NCBI RefSeq assembly: GCF_004027225.2
Contig: NC_044282.2
Span: forward strand, 57,492,397-57,556,396
Direction of reading: 5' to 3'
Origin: Strigops habroptila
Lineage: Eukaryota; Chordata; Aves; Psittaciformes; Psittacidae
DNA length: 64,000 nt
Both the position numbers and the translations under genes were made by a program. The notes under the pieces were generated by a model that was not told where the DNA came from, ran no database searches, and saw only the letters and a program-made list of their open reading frames with translations. Below are positions 36,420 through 49,000 of this stretch, piece by piece. Position 1 is the first letter of the stretch; every line of letters starts with the position of its first letter.

Positions 36420-39400
36420 TATTTAGCTGGTAAGTTGTACCACTTAAGCTGCATTGATAAAGCAAGCTTTATTGTTGCATATATTGCAGAATCAACACCC
36501 CATTGGGAGAGTAAGCTAGGACCAACTCTACCTTGTGCATTACCAAATCAATATTTAAGTTCCTAAATCAGTCATGAAGTTCACGCTTTCCATGCAGGAT
36601 AAAGCAGCAATGTTATCTGGATGCAGCCATGATGCCTATACCTAGAGTCATGAGTGAATACGACAAAGCTCTCTCAGCAACTACATCAATTTTCCTCTTG
36701 GTTTCACCTACTTCAGCAAACATGAGATCAAGCATCAGACATTGCCAGTAAATGATTGTTACTTGCACAATGAAACTCTCTTATTTGCCCAGCTCTAGAT
36801 GCCAGAGAGTTAGATGAAAACAAACGCACACCCTCCAAAAGCACATCAATATCAGTCTTGTTATCTCATTCACATGCTTCGTATCTGGGCATTAAACAAC
36901 CCTTTTGAAGAAAGTTTATGGTACGAAAAGACATTTTCCACCCTACCTTTCTTCTCAGACTGAATGGATTCTTTTTTTAGGAGTCCGTGGGTTATCCATG
37001 AATATCTAACAGATTGAACACAATTTGAGCTCACTGTAAGTTTATTCCACAATTCCCAGTGCTAAAAAAGAGCCTCTTTTTATTCTAGACATTTTATTCT
37101 AGATTTCCTTATGTGGAACTATGATACAAGTAATCAGGATGGTATACCCATGAAATCACATGCCTCTTCCGTAATTAAGCTTCCTGAAGCCTATTTTAAT
37201 ATTTAATATTTCAGTTCATCCGAACTATTTGTATTTTTAGTTGCTTCACGCTGCACTAGACAAAAAAGGTGCCTAAAACAGAGATAAGAACAGCTCAGAT
37301 GTGCAGAGCCCATGTGGTTTCAGATGCTGGTAAAGGTGTTTGTCATTAAGAGCCAATGCTACTCTAAAAGACCTCTATTGCTACAGTGTGACAGGTACTT
37401 TGTAGAAACAGCTAAAAGTAGAGTCCTTTCGCCAAAGAACTGATGGTCCAAAGGAGGGTGTCCGTCATGAATGTGCATTTTGGACAGTGTGTAGGGAAAA
37501 GGGACAGCGAAGAGTACCTTCTGAGACCCTGAACATATCTTTTAACCATCATTTGTCAAAAGACTGGAATTAAGACTTTCTTGCATGGCTGGGGTAAAGG
37601 GAGGCAGCCTTTTGGAGACCTTCAGCTCTGCGGAGTAGGGTGGCTTGGCACAGGCAGGGTGGGAGTAAGGTAAAAGTGGAGGAGCAGCCTGGGAACAGCA
37701 TCAGCAAGAGCTGGGTTGTTGTTGTCATCTGCAGCTGCTCTGGTGAGATGAGGAGGAGGTTAGTTTCAGAGATAAAGCCAAAGACCTGTCTGTAGAAGCA
37801 TCAAGATGATTTCTTCAGCTGTGACTTTTATTAAGATACCGTTTGCTCATAAATCTAGATAAAGTAAGCATTTTATAAAATTGAACTAACAAATCTACCT
37901 CTTGCAAACACAGAAATAAACCCTCTTTTTGTTCCCATTTCCCTTCTCTTCCACATCCCCACCTCACTCTCTGCTCCATCTCCACCCTAGCAGACCCTCC
38001 GGCACTGGATGATGCTCAAAATCATCTAATAATGTCTTTCTGACAGTGAGACACAGATAGCTATGCCTTCTCCTGGCAAAACAGGCCCCTGCAAACAATG
38101 CTGCTTTTATTAATGTTATTTTCATTTCCTAGATCCTCTTAGTCTAAAAAAGGGAAGATGGGCCCTAAAGATATTTGGAAGACATCAGTTCTTCAGAGGT
38201 ATTTCCTTATGCAGCCTGAAGTATAGATCCAGCCAGGGTGTGAACGTGTTTCAAAAGGGTTGAAGCAAGGACATTACATAAGGTAGGCAAAATGATACCC
38301 CTACAGGCTCCTTTGCTATTCCCTGAAATCACCAGAGACTCAAATTAAAGGAAGGCATCCTTGTAGATGGTTTGAGAAACATTTATAAAATCTGACTTAC
38401 TCACCCCTTTTTAATTCACTATTTTTTTTCCCTGTAGCTCAAACTATTTATGTGTTGTGATAAACTGCTCTACAAGTATTTCAAAACTACCTGCAAAATT
38501 GTACAAGCTGGACTGGCCAGGCAGCAGATGGGCTCTCTGAAGTGCTGAGTCTGTTTTGTTTGGGTACATGGTTCAGACACAGAAATGAGAAAAGCAAGAG
38601 CAAGATCCCAGACCTACTATGGTTTCGACTTCTGCAACCCTTTACTCTTTTCAAGTTGTGAGACATGGGGGCATTGTGGCTGTAGGCAGTTGATGCTCTG
38701 CTTTACCAATCCAACACAGTAACCAGCAGCCCTCACCAGTTTGTTTTCCTGTTTGTTGAAATCCTAGCTGCCTAATTTTCTGGAAGATGTTTTTAAAGGA
38801 TTTTGACAAATGCCTTCTGTGTGGAAGTCATCCTGTATTTTGTGGGCATCATCACATACAGAAGTATTTTCATGATTAAGTGTAATCTTGATTAAGCTCT
38901 CCCACAAAATTATATTCCTTCTTCCCCACAGATCTTTGGCAGTATGATCTCACTTTAGATCACTAATGCAACCAGATGAATCCTGGATAATTTGGCTTCA
39001 TGCAAAATGTCATTTTCCTGTGATCTCTATACTGATACAATTGTTGATGATACAGTTCAACATTACCCAATTATTAAAACAGAATCAAAGCACATCTCTG
39101 CATTGTAAAGCACAGTTCTGCTCTGAAAGGTCATCATGCAAAAAAAAAGGCTTAATTTTACTCAACAAATACCCTACTCTCATTCTCATGGAATTGATAA
39201 CATTCCCAATTCTCTTTAGGCATGCACAGATGATGCTGGTAAGAGCTGGCTGGATAATCCTCCCTGATACCATCATGGTTTGAGGAATTCAGTTCTATTG
39301 GCTTTTCAGGGTATACAGAGCTTTACTGACACCTTGACAGATGCTCCAAATAAAGAAGAATTTTGAAAAAGTGAAATAAAGTTGTCACAGTGATGTGATT

Positions 39401-40166
39401 AAAAAGAAATGGTAGGGGGAGAGGAAGTGAAAAATTTAGGAAGTGTTAATATTGTGGTATAGCACAGGGTTTCAGTAGGAATTAGAGATTCATGCTGTTA
39501 CATACAGGTGGACCACAAGCATGCTATCAGTTCTGAAGTCAGTTCTGAAGTATCTGCAGTGATCTGTGTCTTTTGCCAGAAATTTTGCCACTTGCAGTGA
39601 ACAAAACAGTTGATACCACAGTGAAGCAACTGCATAGTTTTTAAATGACTCTTTCTTCCCCCCTCACTGTACATCATGGATTTGTCTGCAGCCAAAAACA
39701 CATGTTCTTTTAATTGAATTCAAAGTGGAGAAGGAACCAGCAAAGGTTTAAATTACAAGTGGAAAAGAATGAGTTTGCAAAGGAAGGCCAGTTCTGTGAC
39801 TCTGACAAGCCACCCTTCCAAATTCCCCACTCCCTGAAAAAAACGGTAAAGAGTTTTGCTTGCCCCAGACTCTGCAAAGTTCAGCTCTTCCTAATTTAAT
39901 CACTTAAACTCTGCTTAATTGTAAACTCCAGCATGTTCACAGCTTTCTGTAGATGGTTATCACATCTTCTTTAGCCATTGTTTAGCCAAGCTGCATGCAC
40001 GACATTCTTTTAATCCTTGTAAAATCAAGACAAACCAACTACCATTTCTGAATGTGCAGAGAAATGCATCTTTTCTTAATGCTATCAGTGACCCACAACC
40101 ATTTATCAGCTGTTTTAGCCATCTACATAAATCCAGTAGAGGGAGGCATTACACAGATGTGGTTCT

Positions 40167-40245
40167 ACTGATGAGGAACTATCTCCAGGTATATAAAAAG
40201 GGTCAATAAAAAAAAAACTATCTCCAGGGTCAATAAAAAGAAGCA
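40167..40245. repeat. Imperfect local duplication
   Basis: AACTATCTCCAGG and GGGTCAATAAAAA each occur twice within about 80 bases, separated by an A-run. It is a small segmental duplication produced by slippage or template switching. Confidence 0.7.
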
Positions 40246-40570
40246 AGGTCACAAAAAAACAGAGCTCTTTCTGTTTTAGTTTCCAGGTTGGTGAGAAGAT
40301 GAGATAAGGTTTGCAAAGTAAGGAAAAATATGCTTCCTGGGATGGCAAAAATTAATCTCCCAGTGCTTGAGGTGTTTGAGACAGAGATTAAATTACTGTA
40401 AAGGGAGGGCTCTTGGGGAAAAATAATCTTTGATTTAGATGTTCCAGAAAATATATAGAATAAAGCTTTTCCATGAAATACATGCATGAAATCCATAGTG
40501 TCTCATGTTGATTTAGCAGATGCAACTCATGTAACTTCACATGTTATTTTCTCAACCATTTAGTGACCTT

Positions 40571-40612
40571 AAAAAAAAACAAAAAACAAAAAAAAAAAAA
40601 AACCAAACCCAC
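40571..40612. repeat. A-rich tract
   Basis: Runs of 9, 6 and 15 A separated by single C bases. It is a simple low-complexity tract. It does not terminate any recognisable retrocopy. Confidence 0.85.
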
Positions 40613-40814
40613 AAGGTAAAACACAGCCTTGTTACTTATTGTGCCTGTTCTTATTTCTGTTCTACCAGTTTAGTTATAACTGTAGTAGCAGGAAAAGTTG
40701 TTATAAGGCAGGACATTTACCCTGCAACTTGTACATTCCCATTGGGAGCCCACAGAATCAAGTTCTCATTATGAACACTATTTTCACCTCCCACATTGTA
40801 AGCACTGGAATAGG

Positions 40815-40833
40815 AAAAAAAAAAAAAAAAAAA
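40815..40833. repeat. A19 homopolymer
   Basis: Nineteen A residues followed by an A/C-rich stretch (ACCCACAACAAAAAAACCAACCCCC). The roughly 180 bases on its left show no similarity to a known mRNA, so I do not call it a retrocopy tail. Confidence 0.85.
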
Positions 40834-41092
40834 CCCACAACAAAAAAACCAACCCCCAATGGTCTTTGGCCCTTAAGAATATAGAATTTCTTCCTTAGGA
40901 GAAGTGAATTGAAAACTAATTTAAAAGGAAGAGAACCTTTCTATCAACAGTACCATTATTTCTTATTATGGGTTTGTATGGTTTTTGCACCTGGAACCTT
41001 CATCTGCTATAAGGCTTTCGCATTGCTGGTTGCTGCAGGCTAGTTCAGGGGCAAAATCACTTTCTAAAAAGGCAAAGGAAAGGAACATGGTT

Positions 41093-41215
41093 TGCTCCCA
41101 TTTTACAGGTGGAGACCTGGTAAAAGGAGATATTAAGGTACTTGTTCCATGCTGCCAGCAATGGAACCCAGATCTCTTGAGTTTGAGTCCAACACTTTAA
41201 CCACAAACCCCTCCT
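41093..41215 (+). mobile_element. MIR/CORE-SINE-like relic
   Basis: The stretch CCCATTTTACAGGTGGAGAC begins a series of words in the order of old MIR-type repeats: then GGTACTTGTTCCATGCTGCC (for the ACTTGCCCAAGGTCACAC region), GGAACCCAGATCTCTTGAG and TCCAACACTTTAACCAC. The order and roughly 120-base length fit. Divergence is high, as expected for a repeat older than birds. A related avian or reptile family with the same 3' phrases is equally possible. Confidence 0.5.
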
Positions 41216-44200
41216 TCTCTCCAGTTTCAGTGTTTAATTAATAATGATGATGTCTGCAGCTTCCTCTTATCAAGCCATCCTTTCATCAATGATGATATTG
41301 TGGTTATTCCCCTGCTATGTGTGTGGCTGTCTTCCAGTTACATTACCAGCTCCTGAAATCATGTTCACAAGCGTAGAATTTGCTAATCTTTCCCAAATCC
41401 CTTCTTAAATGTGAAGCAAAACTCTGCTTTCGGTGCACACCCATTTTATGCTACTGAATAAGGTAGAGCAGTAACAGCAAAACTTGGGATATATGGATTA
41501 GCTGAGGTTCCTGCTGCCACTCATGTTGCCGCCTGAAGTGTGGGGTCTGTCCCTTTCTTCCTAACACCAGTTCAGCACTGTAACCTGTTCTGCAAAAGAC
41601 TTTGAACATCAAAAGAAAATATTCTCTTTCCATCATGCCATTTCTGGCTGAATTGGGATATAAATGTCACTTGGCCCTCAAGGTTTCTCAGGTATGGGGG
41701 TTTTACGTTTTGTTGCCTGTTCTGACAAATCCCCCTATTACATAGTTCCATAATATTTATCCCTCTCCTTTGTGAAAGGGAAGAGCTTTGTAAGGATTGT
41801 TTTCCACCTCCACCACTTTCTCTTGTTAAAACAGGAGCGGGTTTAATATCATGACACAGACCTACCTCAGTACCAGTTGCACACCCTTCCATCAGCTATG
41901 CATCAAGTTGAATACACTACCTCTCATGTCAGCAACATTTTTACTGATGTTGCTTGGAGGTTATCAAAACAAACCTCATCATATCATCATAAGTGGCTTT
42001 GCTGCATTATTTATTTTGTCTTACTTTAATTGTCCTTTTTTTCCTGGATAAAACTGCAGTCTGGGGGTCAGGGAAGAATCTGCCTTTGTCAGACAGTTGG
42101 ATGAAGTGGTTGTTGTAGGTACCTTCCAAATGAAATAGTCTATTTTATTCTATTGTAGCTAGACTCTATCTCTTAGTAAAATGAAAAAAATAAAAAGAGC
42201 AAACTTCATTCCCGTGTGTGATACACAGTGTGTTCATACGAATGCTTTTGCTTATAGCTGACATTAACTGCACATGCATCAGCAAGATATTGTTTTACAT
42301 GTTCTGTGAACAAAAAGAAGCAGAAGAAGATTTAAAATTACTGAGTGGAGTCACAATAGCTGCAATATGAATAAATAAAACAAGCCAGGGTTCAAGTCCA
42401 GTGGCCAGGGTACATCCCGCAATGGTACAGCTCAACTCATTTCCAAAGCAGGGTGGCCACATCCAAACAGTCTGTTGGGAAAGATCCTTGATCTGTACCA
42501 ATAACCAGACCTAAACACTACCTGGCACAATGCTAGTTGGCCCGGACAAAGGTATTTCTGGATGATGCACTAATAATTTGTTAGTCTGGAGAGCTGTATG
42601 CCATGGCTTCCGCCCATTCCCTGGCTTTTTGAAAAGTACTGACATGGTCCTAACCTCTGCTCCTAGCCTTACATCAGTCTTCATTTCTTAGCAAGACTAG
42701 GAAAGAGTGGGATACTTATGGACCTCAACTCAGCTATGAAAAGTCCTACTCTGTGAACTGGGTGTGTAATAGGTGGCTTCTTCTTAGGGTAGCACAAGGT
42801 AGAGAAAAATGGTCTCCTTTTGTGCCTCCAGCTCCTGCCTCCAATCACCAAGGCTGAAGTCCCTATAGACTGAAGACAAGCCTTGGGCCCCAAACACATC
42901 CCTGTCTGGCTGGAATAAAACTCTGGATAGGAGATGGCATAACAGTTGTGAGGTATCCCCAATGCTGTAATCATTAATGACAAATGTGAGTTGTGGCAGC
43001 ACTGTAAATGGGACTCATCTTGCCAAGCTTTTGATGTCTACAATGCAGACACTTGTATCTTAGAGCTTTCTACAGTTAAGAGAGAGAAATAAACACTTGC
43101 TACAGCACAGTTGATCTGAACTACTTTATAAACATTTACTTTAAGTCAACCATGCTCTAGAAGTATCTGTTGTATTCTCTGTCCAGACAATTAACTCTGA
43201 TGGAGCCACATGCATGTGGTCATATAGACTGCTGCCTTTGTGCCTGACTTACAAGCAGAGTGGGCCCAGCAAAATGGGTGATACCAACAATAAACCAGGA
43301 TGGGAAGAAGTGAAGAAAGGGGGCAAGTGGCATCTTATGGAAACATTTGTCCACCAGAGACAATTGGGAAACATTCTGAGGGCTCTTGGCCAAGACACTG
43401 GGGAATTCAGTATTTTATTTATTATGTAAGTGCTGCCAACTCACCAACAGTCTTTTTTTTCCTGAATTAATGCCATTTAATTATTAGATTCACTGTTTAT
43501 GGATGGGAAATAGTGGTTAGGACACCTGTGGGAAGTATTTGGTTTCTTAAGGTTCCTGGGCTATTTCTTCTGAACAATTTTATCTTGTAATTTTAAGAAA
43601 AAAATTTAGATACTCAGTCTGGCCTTCACTGCTGCCAATGACACCTGGCAGGCTGGTTCCATATACAGAAAAGCTCATCTGTCATCAGTGAAAAGTTAAT
43701 CCTGCAGTACGCGCTGGGGCAGAATTCGCACCTGAGACACTAGGAATCCCTCCAGCATAAGGAAGACAGAATGGGGCTCTTATTTTGTCCAGGTTCATTT
43801 CTTCTTGTGTTTTGGTTTTCATCCCATTTGACAGAAAATAAAATTTGCTGTAGTTGACCATTTGAGCATCAGCTTGTGTCTAGGTTTGAGATTGGCACAC
43901 ACCCAGTGTTTCAATCACAGCCAGAAGACTGAGAGAGGGAGAGCAAGAACAGCCCTTGTAAAGACCCTGTCATCCAATTTTGCAATGTTCCAGAGAAGGA
44001 AAAACTTACTTACAGACCCCTGTGGTTACCAGCTTATACCTTGAAGCATGAAATTTGATTACCTTTCTCCTCTAACTGGTCATCAAATAATCCTACTTTT
44101 TTAAACTGCAACCAGAGTATTTGACTCACTGGTCTTCTACAGAATGAACCCATAAGTTCTGCTTTGTCCTTTATATGGTTTTTGCACTTTCTTTTGCGTC

Positions 44201-45475
44201 TGTTAGAGTCCCAGTTTAATGCTAATGCACTGCCGCTTGGCAGTGCTCATAACACTCGGGTATGCATTAGTTGATCTTTGGACATATTCTGCTTCTCCAT
44301 CTGCTTCACTGATTTGTTCCATTCGATTTCATCCAACACTTCTCACATCAAATTGTGCTGTAATTTCCTCCGCTGAAGTTCAGCATCCTTCGTGTTTGAC
44401 TCCTGGGTCTCTCCATAGTTCTAATTGCAAACCTGGAGGATTTAGCTGGAATTTTAATGGTAATATAATATTAAGCACAGAGCCAAAAAATGTACTCTGT
44501 ATTTTGGAACTACCACAAACTGAGACACAGGTCAGGCAGTGGGCTTTAAACACAAATGTGCAAAAAACATTTAAGGAGACTTATCCTTAACTTAAATTCT
44601 TTTTTTTCCTCCTGACCAACTCATTTTATTAGGGAATGTTTAATTTGTAAAATTGAAATGTTCAGACACTTGAAAGAGAAAAGACTTTAGAAATGTAGTG
44701 TATATTTCATGCCAAAATGTTATTCCAGAGTTTGCCACCCATTTGTGTTTCAGTAGAAATATTTGCCTCCCACTCCCTGGCACTGGCTCAAAACTCTTTT
44801 TCTCAAAGGAGGTGCTGAAAAAGCATCTGAGTATTAATTTGTCTTTTGTGAGAGGTTTTAGTGTTGTTATAAATCACTACAAATCACAAATCAGGCTTTA
44901 AATGGGAGACTTCATAAGCTGCTCTCACTGCATAAGGCTGTGAAAATGAAAAGCTTAAAGCAAATATTATCTTGATGTGTTGTATTTAAATTGTCTCTAG
45001 CAGACTTAGCAGGCCTGGTTTTGCTAGTGTCTGACCTTCACTTCCAAAAGGCAAAGTGTGGTGGGCATCTCCTACAATGAAAATGATTCAAACCTCTGTT
45101 TGTCAAAGGAAGCTGCTTCAAGCACCACATTCAAATCTGTTGGATGGACTTTTCCATAGGGAGCTCATAACCATGTAAGTATTACTGGTAACTTACCCAG
45201 TGCACAACCTGAATTCAAGATCTTAAGCACCACAACAGGACTTCTTGTTCTGACAGTAATACATGTGATGCCATATGTACAGTTCTGAGTGTTTCAAACC
45301 CCAGCCAGAGACCTAGTAACACCCTATATTTTCATGACATTTTTCATTCTAAGGTATTTTTCTGAGTCTGATGCACCAACCACGTGTAGGTAATTATCAG
45401 TAATCATCACTAATTATTTTTACAATTCTTTGTCCATTTTGGCATCAACTTTGAAATGGTAGCTTAACATGACCT
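41216..45475. other. Gene-free DNA
   Basis: No exon is recognised. A 123-codon plus-strand frame at 44,219-44,590 lacks any family resemblance or splice support. The segment contains no recognisable recent repeat. Confidence 0.5.
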
Positions 45476-45479
45476 CGTC

Positions 45480-46010
45480 AAAATGTAGACTTTGTGAAGA
45501 CAACATTTTTGAACAGAAGCTGTATAGTGAGTTCAACAAGACAAAGCGTTCCAAATTGGAGCATGGCCAGGACACCAAAACCATTGCTAGAAGTCATGGG
45601 ATCTTTAATGCCCACAAAGTGGTCAGGACCTCCTCTGAGTTTTACGAGTGTAATGTCTCACCTGAAGAACAACTTCTTCAACAGCACAGTGCCCCATTGT
45701 ATTGCTCTGGACTCATTCATGTGCAAGGAGAAGAGTACCATTCAGTGAATCGCTCATGCCAATGCTTCCAGCAGACCAGACTGTGTCTTCCAACCCAGCA
45801 GACCACCTGTCTTGGCTCACCACATGTGGCTGAATTCCAGTGGAAGATGGCAAAGCTCTTCACCTTCTCAGATAAAGACATTTTTAGGACCTCACGGGAT
45901 TTGTCCAGCTTTACTGAATTTTGTTCATACCTTCATGCTTCAGCCCAACAGTCTGCAGAGTGGAGGGGAATCCAAGCAAGGGCTGGACTGCTCTTCCTTT
46001 GGGTCTAGAG
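45480..46010. repeat. Old interspersed repeat (SINE/LINE-tail-like), partly open frame
   Basis: The block TGGGATCTTTAATGCCCAC, then GTGGTCAGGACCTCCTCTG, AGTTTTACGAG, AATGTCTCACCTGAAGA and CAACAGCACAGTGCCCCA (45,597-45,697) follows the word order of a vertebrate-wide old repeat I remember as GGGATCTTTAATGACCAC...GTCAGGACCTCGGTTTTACGTCTCATCCGAAGGACGGC...CAGCACAGTGCCCC, seen in fish, sharks and reptiles next to SINE or LINE tails. The right half (to about 46,010) is less clear and may be unrelated. A 179-codon plus-strand frame crosses the block; by rough estimate about one frame of that length is expected by chance in 64 kb, and it resembles no protein known to me. Confidence 0.45.
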
Positions 46011-49000
46011 CAGCTGGGGTTAGCATCTGAGCCCTATGGGCGGTCCAGTGGTAGTAGGCTACTGAGAAAATGCACTAAATCAACATATCCTAACACTGCC
46101 TAGGCCAAACTACCTTGTACCACACGTGGCCATACTTCAGGTAAATACACTTGAACCAGCTGCTTAGCTGAGAGAAGAAAGCTGTGGACATTGCAACTGC
46201 CTTCCCACCTTCACTGACATGACATTGCAAATCTGGTTGTTTCTGTCAATGTGTGGATTCTACTGTGAGTTTAGTCCAACAATGTTGAACTGGTACCATT
46301 TCCACAGGACAAGAACGCTGTGCAGCCCACCATAGGTTACAACATGGGCTTTTTCAGTTTCCTCTGCCATTAGAGCTAGCCACAGGACTCTGATGATTGC
46401 TTCAGTGGCTTTTGAACATTTCTCTGCCCACATCCAACAGCTTTACAGCAGCTCTCTGAAGAAAAGAGGACGACAAATTGAAACCTTTAGGTATGTGATG
46501 AGTCTGTAGCCTTGTTTTAGGATGTCAAAGCAAGTGCAATAATTATGGGACTATCCCAGATTCACCACTGAGAGGTCAACTCACTATCCCAACTCACTGT
46601 CCACATAGCTCATCTGCTCACACTGTCAATTGATGGGGCTAGGAGTGAAAGCTAGGACATCATTACTTTCTGCAAAGGAAAAGGTGAAAGATTACTGTAT
46701 TAATTAAATAAATCAAACTTTTAAAGCTTCCCTGAGGTATTTAGGCAAAGTTTAGAGGGCTGCATACATAACTGAGTTTTCACTGATGTCCAACTAGCAA
46801 CAGGTCCTGGGGTCGTGCATATCTGAGAATCTATAGTTAAGGATCTAAGGAAATTTCCTGTTAAAAAGGGAGGTTTTCAACTGTGAAGGCAGTACAGGGC
46901 AGACATGAAAAACTAGCAGATTGGTCTGAAAGCGGATTATAGATGTCTAAATCCCACTGTGGTTGGGATTTAGACTGATCAAATCCTGTCCAAAGAACAC
47001 AAGCATTATACAACATGGACTGATCTGGCTTAGTAGGCATTGCTTCAGGAGAAGATCTGGAAATCACAGAGAGTCATCTGTACATAAGCTAACCATGATG
47101 CAACACAAAGAAATGCAGAGCTTAGTTTTAAATAAGAAAATTGTGAATAAGAATAGAAAGTGTACTTACTGTGGTACGTGCCATAATAGATATATTGTGG
47201 GTTGTCTTGGACTTTTGTTTCTGGGTCTGGTCTTCAGGCTTCCACAGTAGAAAAATATGCAGAAATTTCAAGAAAGAACCCTGAGGATTGTTTAAGGATC
47301 AGATCAGCAGAATGGTTAAAGGATCAGGACCCTTCATAGTGCAGTGTACTGTAAAGGACAAGATTATGGATCATTTAATAACAGCCAAGTAGTGCCCAGA
47401 TGGAGAAGTAAACCCAGCAAATATCACAATAAACAATGACTGGGAGTGAAGGCCATACAAGTCAGATAAAATGGAGCATAAAAGCCAAGTGTGACATGTA
47501 ATTAGCTTATAAGACCTGTGATGAAACCTCTTCACTGGAAAATCTGAATATTTGGGTATTATTTTATTCCTGGAAAATCCTCATCTCTGGCTTAGAAAGG
47601 AGTGAAAATCCAAGAGGTACTGTAAGCTGTAGAGATAATTGCAGAGATTTCCATGTCTCCAAAATCCATGGTTTCCCTCTGTCAGATGACCATATGGAAG
47701 TCATGCTGTAGGATTTATCTGAGTATGAGAAGGAGGATCTGCCTAGGGCATACTGTCAATGAAGAGCAAATAGTATGAAAACAGGGCCACAATTATGGTT
47801 TTGTAGCATCAGCTGAACACCCATGCTGTAGGTTATCCAGGCTTTTAGAATGAAAGCCTGATAGTTTGTGAGAGGGAGAGAGTAGTGGATAGAGAGCAGA
47901 AAGGAAAGAGGGAAGTACAGTATCGTTTATTTCAATTTTTACTATGGTTTGTTAATTTTGGCATGTGGGAGGTGGAATAGCTCCTGGCTTTTCTCTTATT
48001 GTGATTATACTCTTTAATGTTGGTAAACACACCTGGAGCTGACAATAGGCATTTTTCAGAAGCCCATTGTTATGAATAAACTAAAAATAAAATAATGAAG
48101 CTAAACACAAAACTGAGTGTGTGGTTATCTTAAAGTGACACCCTAAGGCCTTACTGTTGTACTTTAAAACTGTCACCCTGGCAACAAATAGATAAAAGAA
48201 CAAAGATATGTATTTACTGCCTGGAAGTGAGGAAAGCATTTGTAGGGCTAATTCTTGTGGTCTTTCTGCAGGTAGAAGTCCTGAGCAGCTTTATCTGAGT
48301 ATGACTGAAGCAAAGACATCAGGGTTTGGACAGCCAATATATTCTGATTCTGTTCTTTCTTCTACCACTGAAACAAAAAGTAAAAATAAACACCTATGGA
48401 ATTATAATTGCCTGAAATAACATAGAGGAAATAAGAAGGCAAAATAAGGAATGCTTTCGTGTAGTAAATATGTGCTTGAATGGTACACATCAGCCAAATG
48501 CTGACATACATTCCATGTTCAGATATACAACACTAAGGCTACTGTTTTATTTCCATAAACTTATGTCTTAATAAGAAGTACTTGTATAATATAATATTTT
48601 TATTCATATACTCCAGCACATGCTAAAATACACAAGCATGCACATCAATAAAATGTCATTCATCAGAGGAAAAGACGTCTTTGCTTAAGGATTTTCGAAG
48701 GCAAGAAACTCCTAGTGTTTAACCCATAGATAGATTTGAAAGTGGCTTCAAAGACTGCATTGTTTTTTGCACTGGTTTGTTAAAATCTATGGGTCTCAGT
48801 TGGTTATTTCATGGTAGTAACTCAAAAAGCAAGACAAAACTGAGGGCAGGGAATAACATGTACTTGTTGGTTTGGAAGCGGTCCCACGCTTGATGAGTAT
48901 AAAAGATGAAAGGCACTTTTCTTCTTGCTTCCTCTCAGATTACTATTTGTACAAAAACTCCAGGTTCGCTCGTAAGTCCAGAAATCTGGGATCGCACCAG

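Larger units (their letters stand above)
33091..41090. other. Gene-free DNA, 8 kb
   Basis: No exon or RNA gene is recognised. It holds a CpG-richer patch (34,470-34,760), a perfect hairpin with short repeats (36,351-36,419), a small duplication (40,167-40,245) and A-rich tracts (40,571-40,612; 40,815-40,833). Short frames have no support. Confidence 0.55.

Noticed and set aside
38640..38850. Possible further old CR1 fragment
   Set aside because: A few words looked familiar but their order did not match any element I can recall.
44219..44590. 123-codon plus-strand frame
   Set aside because: No recognisable family, no splice or polyadenylation context, and the length is within chance expectation for 64 kb.
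45469..46008. 179-codon frame as a protein-coding gene
   Set aside because: It crosses an old repeat, has no homology known to me and about one such frame is expected by chance. Kept only as a finding.
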